A stretch of DNA of 25,333 bases from Saccoglossus kowalevskii (Eukaryota > Hemichordata > Enteropneusta > Harrimaniidae): positions 138,939-164,271 of the forward strand of contig NW_003135338.1 in NCBI RefSeq assembly GCF_000003605.2, written 5' to 3'. Numbering within the stretch: position 1 is the first letter of the stretch; each line of letters begins with the position of its first letter. This document shows, piece by piece, positions 1 to 13,000 of this stretch. Under the pieces are notes generated by a model. It was not told the DNA's origin. It did not search any database and was given only the letters and a program-made list of their open reading frames with translations. Both the position numbers and the translations under genes were made by a program.

Positions 1-262
1 GATATGTGCATTTGTTTCATGATCTGCTTAACAATAGCGGAATGATGGCCATTTTAAGGCCGAAAATGCATCAAAATCACGTATTTTCACAATTCCAGAA
101 CCGGATCTCAGTCATGCATGGATGGATTTTGTTCAGATTTAGCACAATGTGTTGTACATATGCAGGTGCATTTCGGTCATGATCTGCTTTGAATGTATAT
201 GTCACTCAAATATGAACGGAATGGGGACGTGTCATTGACAATGACTTGTTTTCCTATATTTC
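1..262. repeat. Copy of a dispersed intergenic/intronic repeat family
   Basis: The words gcatttgtttcatgatctgc, a gatggccatttta block, ttccagaaccggatctc, and gatggattttgttcagattt occur here. They recur, diverged, at 18128-18475. Two partial units are visible in this copy (gcatttgtttcatgatctgc near 8 and gcatttcggtcatgatctgc near 168). It ends with ggggacgtgtcattgacaatgacttg near 225-250. A related tail occurs at 5094-5123 and again near 18722. I see no coding exon in 1-886. Confidence 0.6.
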
Positions 263-886
263 ACATTCAAATCATCAAAAATCAGTGAAAATAAATTCCA
301 TACAAAACACCCAAAATGCCTTTTCAGCAAAAATTAATTCCAGCTAAAATAAAATATTTCACAGTGTGTAATTGATGAATAGTATTTACTTTGAATGATG
401 TCATGTGATTAATTATTCACGAGAATGTTTGCTTCAGACAAACAAAATAATTAAACAAAAACTAAAGTAGCCACAGACATATAACTGGCATTGAAATAAT
501 TTTTCAAGGGCATTGAAAAAGGACTTATTTGCAATTGTAAAATCCCATCACTGTTTAAAAAAAAAACTGCTGTCTGTTTCCGGTGACCTAAAACAAATTG
601 AAGTGAATTGATATGTCATTAACGCTATCTAAGGAATCATTGGAGCTAAGAGTTCATCTATAGTTTATAGGATAATATTGCAGCTAAAATACTACAAATT
701 TGATAAAAAAAGATCTTTTTTTCAACTTAACCATTGTTTTATATTTTCAACTTAACCATTGTATATATTTTTAAAATATTTAAAAATACAATAAGTTTGA
801 TGGTTATTGTGAAATTAACCAATTTGTTATAATTTTCTTTTTAAATATTTTTATAACTATTCTTTGTATTATATTTTGTCTTATAG

Positions 887-1054
887 TTATGTACTGGTTA
901 TAGGTCCAATAGATTGAAAACTGGTCTATGTTATGTGGCGTCGTTCTTCACAGTGGGCATATTAATTCTTGTATTTCACTGGAAACCATCATGGTCACTT
1001 AAAGCCAAATTCTCTAAGTGTCCTGTCAAGGATGCAGAGATTGTGTTGTTACAG
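887..1054 (+). CDS. ATP13A3: ATP13A3-like exon 1 of window: N-terminal hydrophobic segment
   Basis: This exon has 56 codons, phase 0 at both ends. The acceptor ttgtcttatag precedes it and the donor is GTAAGG. It begins [14 protein letters not shown], matching the Y-G-Y-x-x-x-R-x-K segment at the start of ATP13A3. A hydrophobic stretch ([17 protein letters not shown]) follows, equivalent to the Ma membrane-associated hairpin of P5B pumps. It ends [11 protein letters not shown], like the family's IKDCEVVLL. No initiator Met is in frame inside it, so at least one coding exon lies further 5'. I found none in 1-886. Confidence 0.88.
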
Positions 1055-4000
1055 GTAAGGATTGTGATTATCTAACATTTCTACTATATTTTAAACATCA
1101 AGCAAGAATGATCGCATTTGTTATCATAAAAGGCACAAGTACAATTAAATTTTTGGAAAGAGTTCCTTTTGTGTACCCCCCATCCCTAACCCTAACCCTA
1201 CCCTCCCCTCCAGCACTCCCCATTTAATTGTACATGCCCCTCCTAAGGACATCAATAGTTATCTAGAGGGGGCATATACAAATTAATTGGGTAACTGGGA
1301 GTGAGTGTTACAGTTAGGGTTAGGGATGGGGGTACAAAAGGAACTCTAGCCAAATTTTCTAATATCTAGGAGGTTGGTATTCTTGTTAAAAAATTTTAAA
1401 ACAAAAAATAATTTTGATTATTTAGACCTGGTAATCCACTTGAGGAAAAAAATTCCCAGTGTAAAAGCTGGTTATTGAGTTTTAAAATCAGGGTTTGAAA
1501 AGTAGAGCTTAGATGCAGAACCAGGTACATGTATTTTTGTTTGCAGACAAATTCAGTGAAAACACTGCCGCTGTCCTTTGACCATTGCTAGTACGTTTTG
1601 ATACATGCATTCTAGTTGAGTTAGCAGAGCTATTATTAGATCCTGCTGCGTAGTAGAAAATCTTACTTTTAAATATATTCTAAACATTTTTGTGAGTGAA
1701 TATTGTAAAATTTTGTAGCAGTGAAAATAACATTGGAGTCCTAAAGACAGCAAGGAATTCTCAGTGACTTTCACATGACTTTTGTCCTCACAACAATCAG
1801 AGAACATTTAGAGTTCTCAAAATGTTGTCTTCATTAAAATGTGAAAATTCCTCACAATATAAACATTATTTTTACTTTATTTTCTGTTTTTCATTACTTC
1901 AGAATTCACACGGTGAATTATTCACAGAAAAGTTATTTACAAAGTTTGTAGCAGAGTCTGGGTTTATTAGCATTAAAAATGGGTAAGTATATTTTATTTT
2001 AGTCTCACTGTGATGAGTGTTGTATTTCTCTACTTACATGCACAATCAGAGTCTATTTTCCGAGGAGCACTTCACTCACAACATACCTCATTCCTGACCC
2101 ATACTTTCCAAGGAGCATTTGACTCACAACATACCTCATTCCTGACCCATACTTTCCAAGGAGCATTTGACTCACTTCATACCTCATTCCTGATCCATAC
2201 TTTCCAAGGAGCACTTCACTCACAACTTAACTCATTCCTGACCCATACTTCCCAAGGAGCACTTGGCTCACCACATACCTCATTCCTGACCCATACTTTT
2301 CAAGGAGCACTTGACTCACAACGTACCTCATTCCTGACCCATACTTTCCGAGGAGCACTTGACCGACAACGTACCTCATTCCTGACCCATACTTTCCGAG
2401 GAGCACTTGACCCACAACGTACCTCATTCCTGACCCATACTTCCCAAGGAGCATTTGGCTCACGACTTACCTCATTCCTGACCCATACTTTCCAAGGAGC
2501 ACTTGACTCACAACGTACCTCATTCCTGACCCATACTTTCTGAGGAGCACTTGACTCACAACGTACCTCATTCCTGACCCATACTTTCAGAGTAGCACTT
2601 GACTCACAACGTACCTCATTCCTGACCCATGCTTCCCAAGGAGCATTTGGCTCACAACTTACCTCATTCCTGACCCATACTTTCCAAGAATCACTTGGCT
2701 CACTACATTTCTATATGTGCTTCAGCCTTTTAACTGTGATTATGTTTTTCATCAAGTGTTTCATATGTTGTACTGCTAGCTCTGTCGTGAGACGATATTA
2801 AACTCTCATTTACAAGTTTTGAATAATAAAATATATGGGGTTTGTTTTGTTCAGTGATGTGTTCTTTCTGTTTACTGTTATAATGATTAATGGATTACTG
2901 TGTGGTGGTTCATAAACGATTTTATGTTGTATTTGTCAAGTATTAATTTCTGGTAATGACAGGATCGTATTAAACCCTGTTAGCACAATGTTGTGAATTC
3001 ACTGTATTATTGATTGAAAAAGTGTTTGTTTCTATGGAAACTAAATCATTAACTATTGTTTGCAATATGTTTAATAGATTGCTAAATGCGATCAAAGCAT
3101 ATGGTTCTGTAAAAATGAAATTTAATTTGCCAACTGTTGTTAATTAGTCTTGAATGGGAAGTGAACAGATGATGCTACTATTACCAGTATGTATAAGACA
3201 TTCTGTGTTGACATTATCATATCTAGTACTCGCTTTCACAGATGCTCAGAGTCTCCCAGCTGATTTGACGGAGCCATATCTCACCGCCTGACATTCAATT
3301 ACTCAGTCTTGTTCTAGCTTACCACTTTAATTACTTACATCCTCGTTACTTATGGGGCATCATTGTGAGTGTTGCCCATTGTGAGTGTTGCCCCCATGGT
3401 TGCCCATTACAACCTTGACATATCTACCATTGCTGTCAACCCATCATTACAATTTCAATATACCCAAACATGTTAGCCCATCATCCAATAATACCCATCA
3501 TTTGGTCCAATCATTGTCACCACTTAAAACCCATCATTGCTGTTGATGCATTCATTGTTACCCACTTAAACCAATCATTGCTGTTGGCCCGTTATTGTCA
3601 CCCACATAAACCCATCATTGTCACCCACTTAAACCCATCATTGCTATTGGTTCAATCATTGTTGCCCACTTAAGCCTATCTTTGTTGTTGGCCCATCATC
3701 GCCACCCACTTAAGCCCATCATTGCTGTTGGCTCATCATTGAACCCTACTTAAGCCCATGATTGCTGTTGGCCCATCATCATCACCCACTGAAGCCCATC
3801 ATTGCTGTTGGCCCATTATTGCCACCCTTTTAAACCCACCATTGCCGTTGGCCCATCATCATCACCCACTTAAGCCCATCATTGTTGTTGGCCCGTCATT
3901 AAACCCCACTTAAGCCCATCATTGTTGTTGCCCCGTCATTAAACCCCACTTAAGCCCATCATTGTTGTTGGCCCGTCATTAAACCCCACTTAAGCCCATC

Positions 4001-7000
4001 ATTGTTGTTGGCCCGTCATTAAACCCTACTTAAGCCCATCATTGCTGTTGGCCCATCATTATAACCTACTTCAGCCCTCCATTGCTGTTGTCTCATCATT
4101 GTCTCCTCATTTAACCTATCATTGTCACTCATCGCGAACATTAGACCATGATCACTACTCATTTTTTTAGGGTTACTTATCATCATCGTCGTCCTTCCAG
4201 CATCACAAGTGTGCCTGGACGAGGGCGCTCTACAAGTATTAATTCGGCCACTACATCAGCATCTGAAGATGATGATACTGTTGCCTTACTGGTTGGTAAC
4301 AATAAAAACCAGGTCAGTAATAACTTTTAATCAAAACATTTAAATAAAATCTCAAGAAATTGCAGAAAACGTCAAAATATGTTTTGGTGGTATAAATTAC
4401 AGCACATTTATTGATAAAAAGAAAAATTTTCATTTGATGTTTTGTAATTTGTGATGGATTTTAATGGTGTAACTTATTTGTTTATAACCAACTTTCATTT
4501 TAGGTAAGAATAAAATATTTTTGTCTACAAAAAGTGATGTACCTTTGGGACCCACATGGCAATAGTTTTGAGAAACTTCATGGCTTAGATAAAGACACAC
4601 TATGTGCCAACTTCTATGATGACTACCATGGTTTCAGTGAAGAAGAACAAAGTAAAAGGTATGTATTAATTTAGGCTTGCTCTGTTTGTTGTCAGATATA
4701 TTTTAACCTGTGTTTCTAAGTCAGAAATGAGGACTCCTGTTTTGAGTCAGTTCGCCTGTGTGTTTGTACATGCCTGAATTGATTTTGTTTAAAGCTGGTC
4801 TGAGGCCAAAGGTTATGAAATCTGCTATATATGCATGTCAAATAATGATTGATAATGATTTGTGGCCTTTAGTCTCCAAAAACACTTAAAATCATCATGT
4901 GAAGAAATCATTAACCATTTCTCAGGCAAGCCTGGGGCAATTTTTTTCAAACTTAGTATTAAATAAAAATTGTGAATTTGATTACCATTTTTTGTTGGTA
5001 ACAACACATGTTTTTTTGACAGGTTTTGTTTCTGTAGTTAATGAGTTGACTACATTTCATTGTTTATAATTGACAGGGTCATTAAAAACTGAACAGGGAC
5101 TATGTCATCGACAATGACTTGTTAATTCAATGCAGGGGTTCTGTTGTCTCAAAAGTAGAGACATTTTATCTAAAATAGCAACTACGTGTTATCGAATATT
5201 TTTATTTGCCATATTTTGGGTGTAAAACAGTCAGTTTAACAGAAAACACTTTGTCTGGAATTGTAAGACAATTCAACGTTTTTTAGTTATCTTTGTATAA
5301 AAATGTGATTACAATTCTTTACAGATTGGCAGTGTATGGTAAAAATAGCATAGACGTTGAAGTGAAATCGTACGCAAAGCTGCTTTTTGAAGAGGTAGGT
5401 CAACTTCATTCCAGCATCTCTTCGAATATTTAGTGGTCAGACTCTCAAAATCAGGACATGGTCTAATGTTTTTTCAACCCCTAAAAACTATATTACTTTG
5501 GAAACAAAATATGTTGCCTATTGCGTCAGACAATTAAGTACATTTACTGTGTTTATTTATAGATATAGCCAGGTTTGATTATTAGAGAATATGTACATAT
5601 GATGGTTTCTCGTCTTGTTTGTGTTACGATTACTAGACCGGTTAGGAAACTTTCTTTCTATTTGAGAACCACAAAATTATCGATTATATCACAAAATTCG
5701 CACAGAAGTCGGTGATGATTCTATGTTGATTTTTCGACTTAATGAGCTGTATTTCTTGAATTTAGTAGACACACTTGAAAAACGAACAGAGATAGCAATA
5801 TAAGGGATGACGTCATAATAATTGGACACGCATCAAAGTGAAGTCGATGGATAATTTACAATAGTTTCCTAATCGTTCTTCTAGTAACCATGGTTGAGTA
5901 TAGCATAATCTAATTAATTTCTTGAGTACTGAAAATGTATTTAATTTTGCTGCTAAAAGAAAAAATTTCCTAAATTGAATCTACTTTAACATCTAAACTT
6001 GCAGTAAAACTCGCTTCTGCACTGGAGAATCTGTGAATTTAAAAATTTGGTGAATATGATTAAATATCAAAATAGTGAAAATAAATACCAGTGGAAGTTG
6101 ATGCTTTTATTGTATTTTAAAATATTTCTTCTACTGTATCGGCATTATCGGCAGTGTTCGACAATAACAAAATTACAATGTAGTCAGACCTGACTATATC
6201 ATTAATTTCTTCTACACTGTTTTTTTTTTTCTTTTTCCTCATGGCTCTGCTTATATCACATGTCCATGCATGCTCTGTTGTCACGTAATCACATAGAGAC
6301 CACATTAAAAATTAAAAACACTGACAGTTGTTTCCATAACTACATGTATCCTTGGGAATTGAAATATATAGCTGGTTGGTTTGAATTAATATTATTTGCT
6401 TTTTCACGCATTTTTTTCCGAATTTTTTTGCAATGCACCATTCAGCATTTCATTCATAAGGTGCAAACAAATACTATGTTTCTGGGGAACATGATTCATC
6501 CCATTTTATGATTTACATAAAATGATAGCATGACAGTAAATATAAAAATTTGCAGAAGCCATTCCATCCAAAAACAACAATAAAATCTTGTCACATTTGG
6601 GAAAACAGTGTCCAGAAACATATTTTTCACTGGGGCTAAATATTTTTTTGTTTGTTTTTTTCATAATATTTACCACTGGCTGCTCATGCTGCTCATAGCT
6701 TGTAATATTTCTCATCTTATAATCAAGTCAGTGAATTGAAAATTTGTGTTAATGTTGGCTTTATTTATTTACATGTTTTTTGTGTTCAATTTTTTCTACC
6801 GCAGTCATCGAAAGATGGAGATGAAACAGTAGGTTTTCCTGAAGAAAAAAAATGGGAACTTAGTTAAATTCTGGATTAATCTTTGCAAACCAAATTTGTT
6901 GGAAATTGTTTTATTTCTGGATATTTTTGTTTAATTGTATCAAAAATCCAATATAGCTTTGCAGATCTTGTGCTAGACGTCTGTCATTGATACAGATTCA

Positions 7001-10000
7001 TCCAGCCACCTGTGTATTCATCTGTCCGTTCGTTTGTTTGTTGTCCTCTCTCATTTTGAAATTCATTGTCATATGTGTGTTGTAAAGGGTAAACCTTAGG
7101 TTTCTATGTCCTTCAATATAAAACACAAAGTTAAAAAAGTAAAAAACGGTGGGGGGGGGTGTTAAACAAAGACTATTATATTATTCTCGTTTGTTGTTGA
7201 GATTGTCTTTTCATAAATTCTGTTCATATAACAGCAGATGACTGAATATACAATGTATATATGGGTTGCTGTTGTTTTGTTGTTACAGCGCAGCTCAAAA
7301 CAAATTGAGTGTATATTAAATGTTACATATAGAAACTCACTGCACACAGGCAACCTTTGCATGACACAGTAGAATAGTAGTCTAGACAACACTACCAATA
7401 GTTTTATTTCCTTTTACACCTGTTAATTATTCTCACTAAACTGACTATCAAAACTGTTAAATTTGTTAATGTCAGAAATGCTGCGATTTTGAACAATTAA
7501 TAAACTGTGTTGAATGATGCATGTCTACAGACATTCATTGTGAAATTAAAGTACATTGAACCAAGTATGGTCCCTTCCCATCATGCTTCTTGTTTGTGTC
7601 ACTAGCATTTATACTGTAAAACTCTTTAACCTTTTCACAACCAGACTTTCTTGCCCAAATTAGTCTGCACTTTTTTCAAATATTTCTGGAAATGAACCCT
7701 AATTTTGGAGCCAACAAACAAAATTCGAGCCAATTTTTCAGTTTTTACTCAAAAACTTTGGCTATTATTGTCCCACTCTTCTGAAGGATAGTGCAGACTA
7801 TAAATGAGACTATTTTGTGAATTTGTGATGAAAAGAGGGAACTAGTGGTGAACAGGTTAAGGGCGGTCTGAATGACTAAATTTTAGGAAAGTAGATGTTA
7901 GACGAGTCACCTAAAAAATCATAATGAAATTTACACTGGTACAAGTTTTGTGATATTTCCCTAATGCTGTTTCACGAATGATGAAGATGATGTGCACGTC
8001 TTTGACCATCATTGTCAATCACAAACTAGTCCAGATTAGCTGGTCAGTACAAATCCTGATTTTAAGCTTTTCACCAACCGACTTTCTCACCCAAATTTTT
8101 CTGCACTTTTTTCTTGTATTCTTCAATATTTCTGGAAATAAACCCTAATTTTGGAGCCAACAGACAAAATTTTAGTAAATTTTCAGTTTTCACTCAAAAA
8201 ATTTGGCTACTTTTGTTCCAATCTTCTGAAGGAAAGTGCAGACTATAAACAAGACAATTTTGTGAATTTGTAAAGAAAAAAGGTAACTGGTGGTGAAAAG
8301 GTTAATCTTCTAATACTACTCATCACACCCCTCCCTTAGTTCCTCAGCCAAGGCCTTTCACAGGATTCTAATATTTTGACAATGGAAACCTCTGAGTGAC
8401 AATTTAAGGGATATTTTACAATTATTGAATCATAAATATTTACGGTGGTCACATATAGCTATTTTCATTTCATTCATAATAATAGTGACATCTTTCCCTC
8501 AATTCCCATAGTAGAGATTGTAGCAGTAGTAAAAATTATGAAAGTAGCTGTGCCAACAGTCAATTGATGTTTGTTTTTTGTTTTTTATTGCAGATTTTAA
8601 ATCCATTTTATATTTTCCAAATCTGGAGTGTAATTTTATGGATGGCTGAAGAATATTATTATTATTCTAGTTGTATCATTTTTATATCAGTTTTGTCTAT
8701 TGGTATATCTCTTTATGAGACAAGAAGGGTGAGTTTATCCCACCAGTGTCAATTGAACTTTACTGGAATTGCCATTCTTAAGTTGATATCCAACAGCATG
8801 CCAGTCTATGAATAGTTTGTGTTGGTGTTTAATAATTAAAAAAAAAATCTACCATATCATTTTGAACCTTTCTATATTTTGTTGAAAACATTTTTTTTTC
8901 ATGTCTTGTCTACATTACATAATAGTCACATATTTAATGTGTATCCCATATTTAGGCCAGACTTTTTTTATTCCTTGTTTCTCGAGTTTTTATAAGGCAT
9001 TTTTTTTGAGGAGGGCAGAAAAAAAATAGATTTGTGTGATTCTCAAAGAATTGTAAGTGAGATCATTGATCGGAGAAAAGAAATGAAATAAAATGTTATT
9101 CCATGTATAACTTTCTCATCTGCACAAGACTTCGGTACTTTGATCATGATACTCCCACGAAAATGTAACTTGGATTTGGTATGAGGCGGGCGTTAAAAAA
9201 ATTAATATAAAAATAATATTTTTTTAGCAATTTTTTGCGCTTACAAGATGGCGGGCGCGAGAAATTACGCTGAAATGTTATTTTTATTTCATTTTCGGCT
9301 CATGTTTATTTGGCGGGTTCACGAAACAAAGGATAATAAAAGTCTGGCCTTAATGCAACAACATCTGCTATATTGGTATGTGTTAATTGTATCATATTGA
9401 TTTGTATTACAGCAAAGTATAACATTACGTAATATGGTTGCACACAGTAGTACAGTACAGGTATGCAGAGAGGACCAATGTAAGTATCAGTGAATAGAGT
9501 AAGACTTTCATTATTTTTGTCATGTTTGCACTGTGCATTTATTGCATTAGTCTTGTATTATTAATGTATCATATTTATCACTTTTATGTCACACATGTAT
9601 TACCTTTCATTGAATTTTAAGATTGCTATATTTTTATCATTTTTTTTTAAAGTAATTATCTTGTATTAAATTACTCTGACTGAGTTGATATATTTAATCT
9701 CTAATGAGGTGTATTAAAAATATGTGAAGTGTTCAAAATATGTATGACAGGTTTGGTAAAACCCATGTCATTGGTGAAATCATCACTTCCTAGACTAATG
9801 TATCTCAATATACTGCAAAATCAGTACGCAAAATAATAAATTATTCTGTAAAACTTACCTTTCTGCCACATTTCCCTGAAATTTGTGAAAATATTTTCTC
9901 TTGCCAAATAAGTGATGTCTAATCCTGGTGCACAGGGTCACAGTAGACCACACTTGCGTATCAGTGACTACAACCACCATTAGGGAAGAATTAATTTACA

Positions 10001-13000
10001 ACAAACACATGTCTAAAACTTGACTTTGTATTTGAATTTATTCATCTGGTCACTCATCTGCCAAGGATTTAATTTTCTTGTAACATCATCATTCCCTTGT
10101 CTCCTGGTGGAGAATAGGGCAAGCATCTCTCTTCCTCCATGCTTCTCTGTCTTGAGCCGCTACTTCTGCCTCTGCCCAAGTCTTGTATCCCAATTGATTT
10201 CTTTCCTTTTCTACAGTTCTTCACCAATTCTCTTTTGGTTTTCTCACATTCCTTTTGCCCTCTAGTGCCCATGTTAAAGCGATTCTTGGTATGTCATTCT
10301 TTTCCATGCGTAACACATGTCCAATCCACTTATACCTCCTGTTTTTGTGTACGCACTTCTAATACTAGTATCAGGATTGAGTGAGTGCCGGACATTATTT
10401 AATACTTTATTGGTTTTTCCTCCAGCAATTGAAGAGATTAATGGTGAATTTCTTGTTCCTGGTGATGTTATAATTATACCATCTACTGGTTGTATCATGA
10501 ACTGTGATGCTGTACTTGTCGGTGGAAACTGTATTGTCAATGAAAGCATGCTAACAGGTATGCTACATTTCTATTCACAGAAATTTTCATAAATCATAAA
10601 TTTTTATTCAATTATTTTCAGAAATAAAAAGTTGCTGTTACTCTGTGTAATTTATTCTCTGATTTTCCTTGTTTTGTGGAAATTAGTCTCTCAGGTAGGA
10701 GTTGGGAGACGAACATTACTTCTAATCAAAATAGTACAATGCAACAGAGGGGATGCAGCTTCTATTTGAGCATCTGAATTTTTTGTTTTTAATTGTTCAA
10801 AAAAATGTGTGGCTTTTATTAGGGATGCAGCTTCTAATTTTACGATGGTAGTAATTATCATTCATTTAACGTTAATGTCCTTTGTGTTAGAGTGAAAAAT
10901 ATTAAAGGTTAATTACAAAGAGCACAATATAACCAGTATTATTAGTTTGGTCAGACTTCCTAGTTTTGAGCTTCAGTTAAAGGCATTTGAAGACGAAAAG
11001 AAAATGTCATTTTTAGTATAGTTGTTTGACACTGCATATTGAAAAATACATTAGAGTATGATTTAGCATGAAATAAAAAATGTTGTGTAGCTCATATCTG
11101 AGTATTTATTTGACAAAACAATGACATTCTCAAATATACATGTGCACTGGTTGTTTTGGTATGTACAATACTACACTGCACATGCATATTAGTGGGTTTG
11201 ATTTTTTATCAAATACTGCCGTGTGTCCTGAATATGCAACATTTTTAGTTTATGATAAATTATAACCTAATTTGGTATCGAACAACAATATTAAACCGAG
11301 GGAGTCCTCACCTGCACATGCGTCAGATAGCCATAGCGTGTCACTGTTTACAAACAAACGTCTACCCATGAGCCTTTGCATTTTTAGTGTGTGTTGTTAT
11401 CATTGCTTGGGACTCAATTCCCATGTGTGCGCAGGTGACAACCCTCCTGCTTTAAATTTACTGAATATATATTTACTCATTACAGGTGAAAGTGTACCAG
11501 TCACAAAAACACCACTACCACATTCCCATGATGTGTCTGAGGAGTCTGCTTTCTACAATCCAGACGAACATAAAAGGCACACGCTGTTCTGTGGCACTCA
11601 CATCATACAGACTAGGTACTATGGAAGTGAAAAAGTCAAGGCTGTTGTTGTCAGAACCGGTAAGTAGGTTTTATGTTGAATGTTGGTTGTACATTTATCA
11701 GTGAACATGTATGTACCTGTAGTATACATGGCAGCTAAATAATGTCCTTACACATGTCCCATATGCTGAAACACTGCCATGATTATTCTCCAAAATCTAA
11801 GGTTGCCTAATTTGCATATATTTAGCATATCACATGGTCCTTTATGTTAGTGGGATAGTCTTGCATTTCTCTGTCATTACCAAAATTTCGCAAAATTTTT
11901 TGTAAATTTTCTCTGAAGTACAATGTATCTACACAATGTACATGATGATATTTCTGTCTTCAGTTCTTCTCAATCTTAAACTTAAAAGTTCTGAATCCCA
12001 CAAAGAATTTATATACAGAGTAACCATATCAACCAAGTGTACAGCGGTTAATGCAATCCTGTTATGCCTGAGTGCATACTTCGCGGTATTTTCATGTTAA
12101 ACTTAATACCACATCGCCTCCTAAAAACCTCCATGGATAGGCAAATGAATAGGGGAGAAAACAGCATCAGTGAACTATGTGTTAAAATAGTTTATTACCT
12201 TTTCTGTTCCAGAGATTTGATTTTATTCCCATCACACAGTCACAACATTGTTGATGTGTAAACATAGAAAAGTGTTTAAATATTACATAAATGGAGATTA
12301 TCATTTTCCAAATAAGGAAGATCCATTTGATTGTGTCTGTAATACTTTCGAACCCATTGGTATGGGGTTTTATGTATTGATAAATTTTATTATTATACAT
12401 CTGTGACCGTAACGCCATAAGTTACAGCGTGTTGTAATTTTACGTTTTTTACAGGGTATTTTCATCCTACCATATTTGGAAATACAAATTCCAAATATAG
12501 AAATATTACGTGCGTAAACATCCTCTACTAATAAAAACAAACATGGCTGCCACCAAAGTTTGACCGGACTCCACACAAAGAAGTTCTCTGATTCTGTTCT
12601 AAACATTTTGGATTTTGGCATTCCCATGATGTATCCTTGGAAGGAAAAGATAATAAGGTTATCGCGAGGATAGCTCAAAGTATGCACTCAGACAGTACGC
12701 TGTATTGTCTTTGTGCATACTTTGAGGTATCCTTGTAATAACCTCATATTCATTTGACTCTGAGATCAAAAATAATGATGTATGGGTGGTGATTATAACA
12801 TCAAACAAGTTCAATATGTGTTGGGTATAACGCATAAACACATGTTATCATATATTGCACCATATGGGAACATACAACTGAACAGCAACTGTTTCCATTT
12901 TAAGGACAACTACGATACTGATTAATTGGTTTCAGTTATCTTCAAATCACTTGGCAGTGTTACAAAAATGTATTTATTCTTGTAGGTTTCTCAACCGCAA

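Noticed and set aside
1186-1200. A true internal telomere or chromosome end
   Set aside because: There are only two to three CCCTAA units per arm, and they sit inside an inverted-repeat element within a gene.
2010-2543. A 177-residue open frame through the 48-bp repeat
   Set aside because: It is created by a repeat period divisible by three. It has no family similarity or splice support, and it cannot be reached from exon 2 without a stop.
6805-6829. A small exon-like stretch after ctaccgcag and before a gtaggt
   Set aside because: Exon 5 joins exon 6 directly in the family alignment, and the 25 bases would break the frame.
10274-10592. Open frames on both strands spanning the LINE fragment and exon 8
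   Set aside because: The plus-strand frame is exon 8 read back into the intron. The minus-strand frame is out of phase with the retrotransposon reading.
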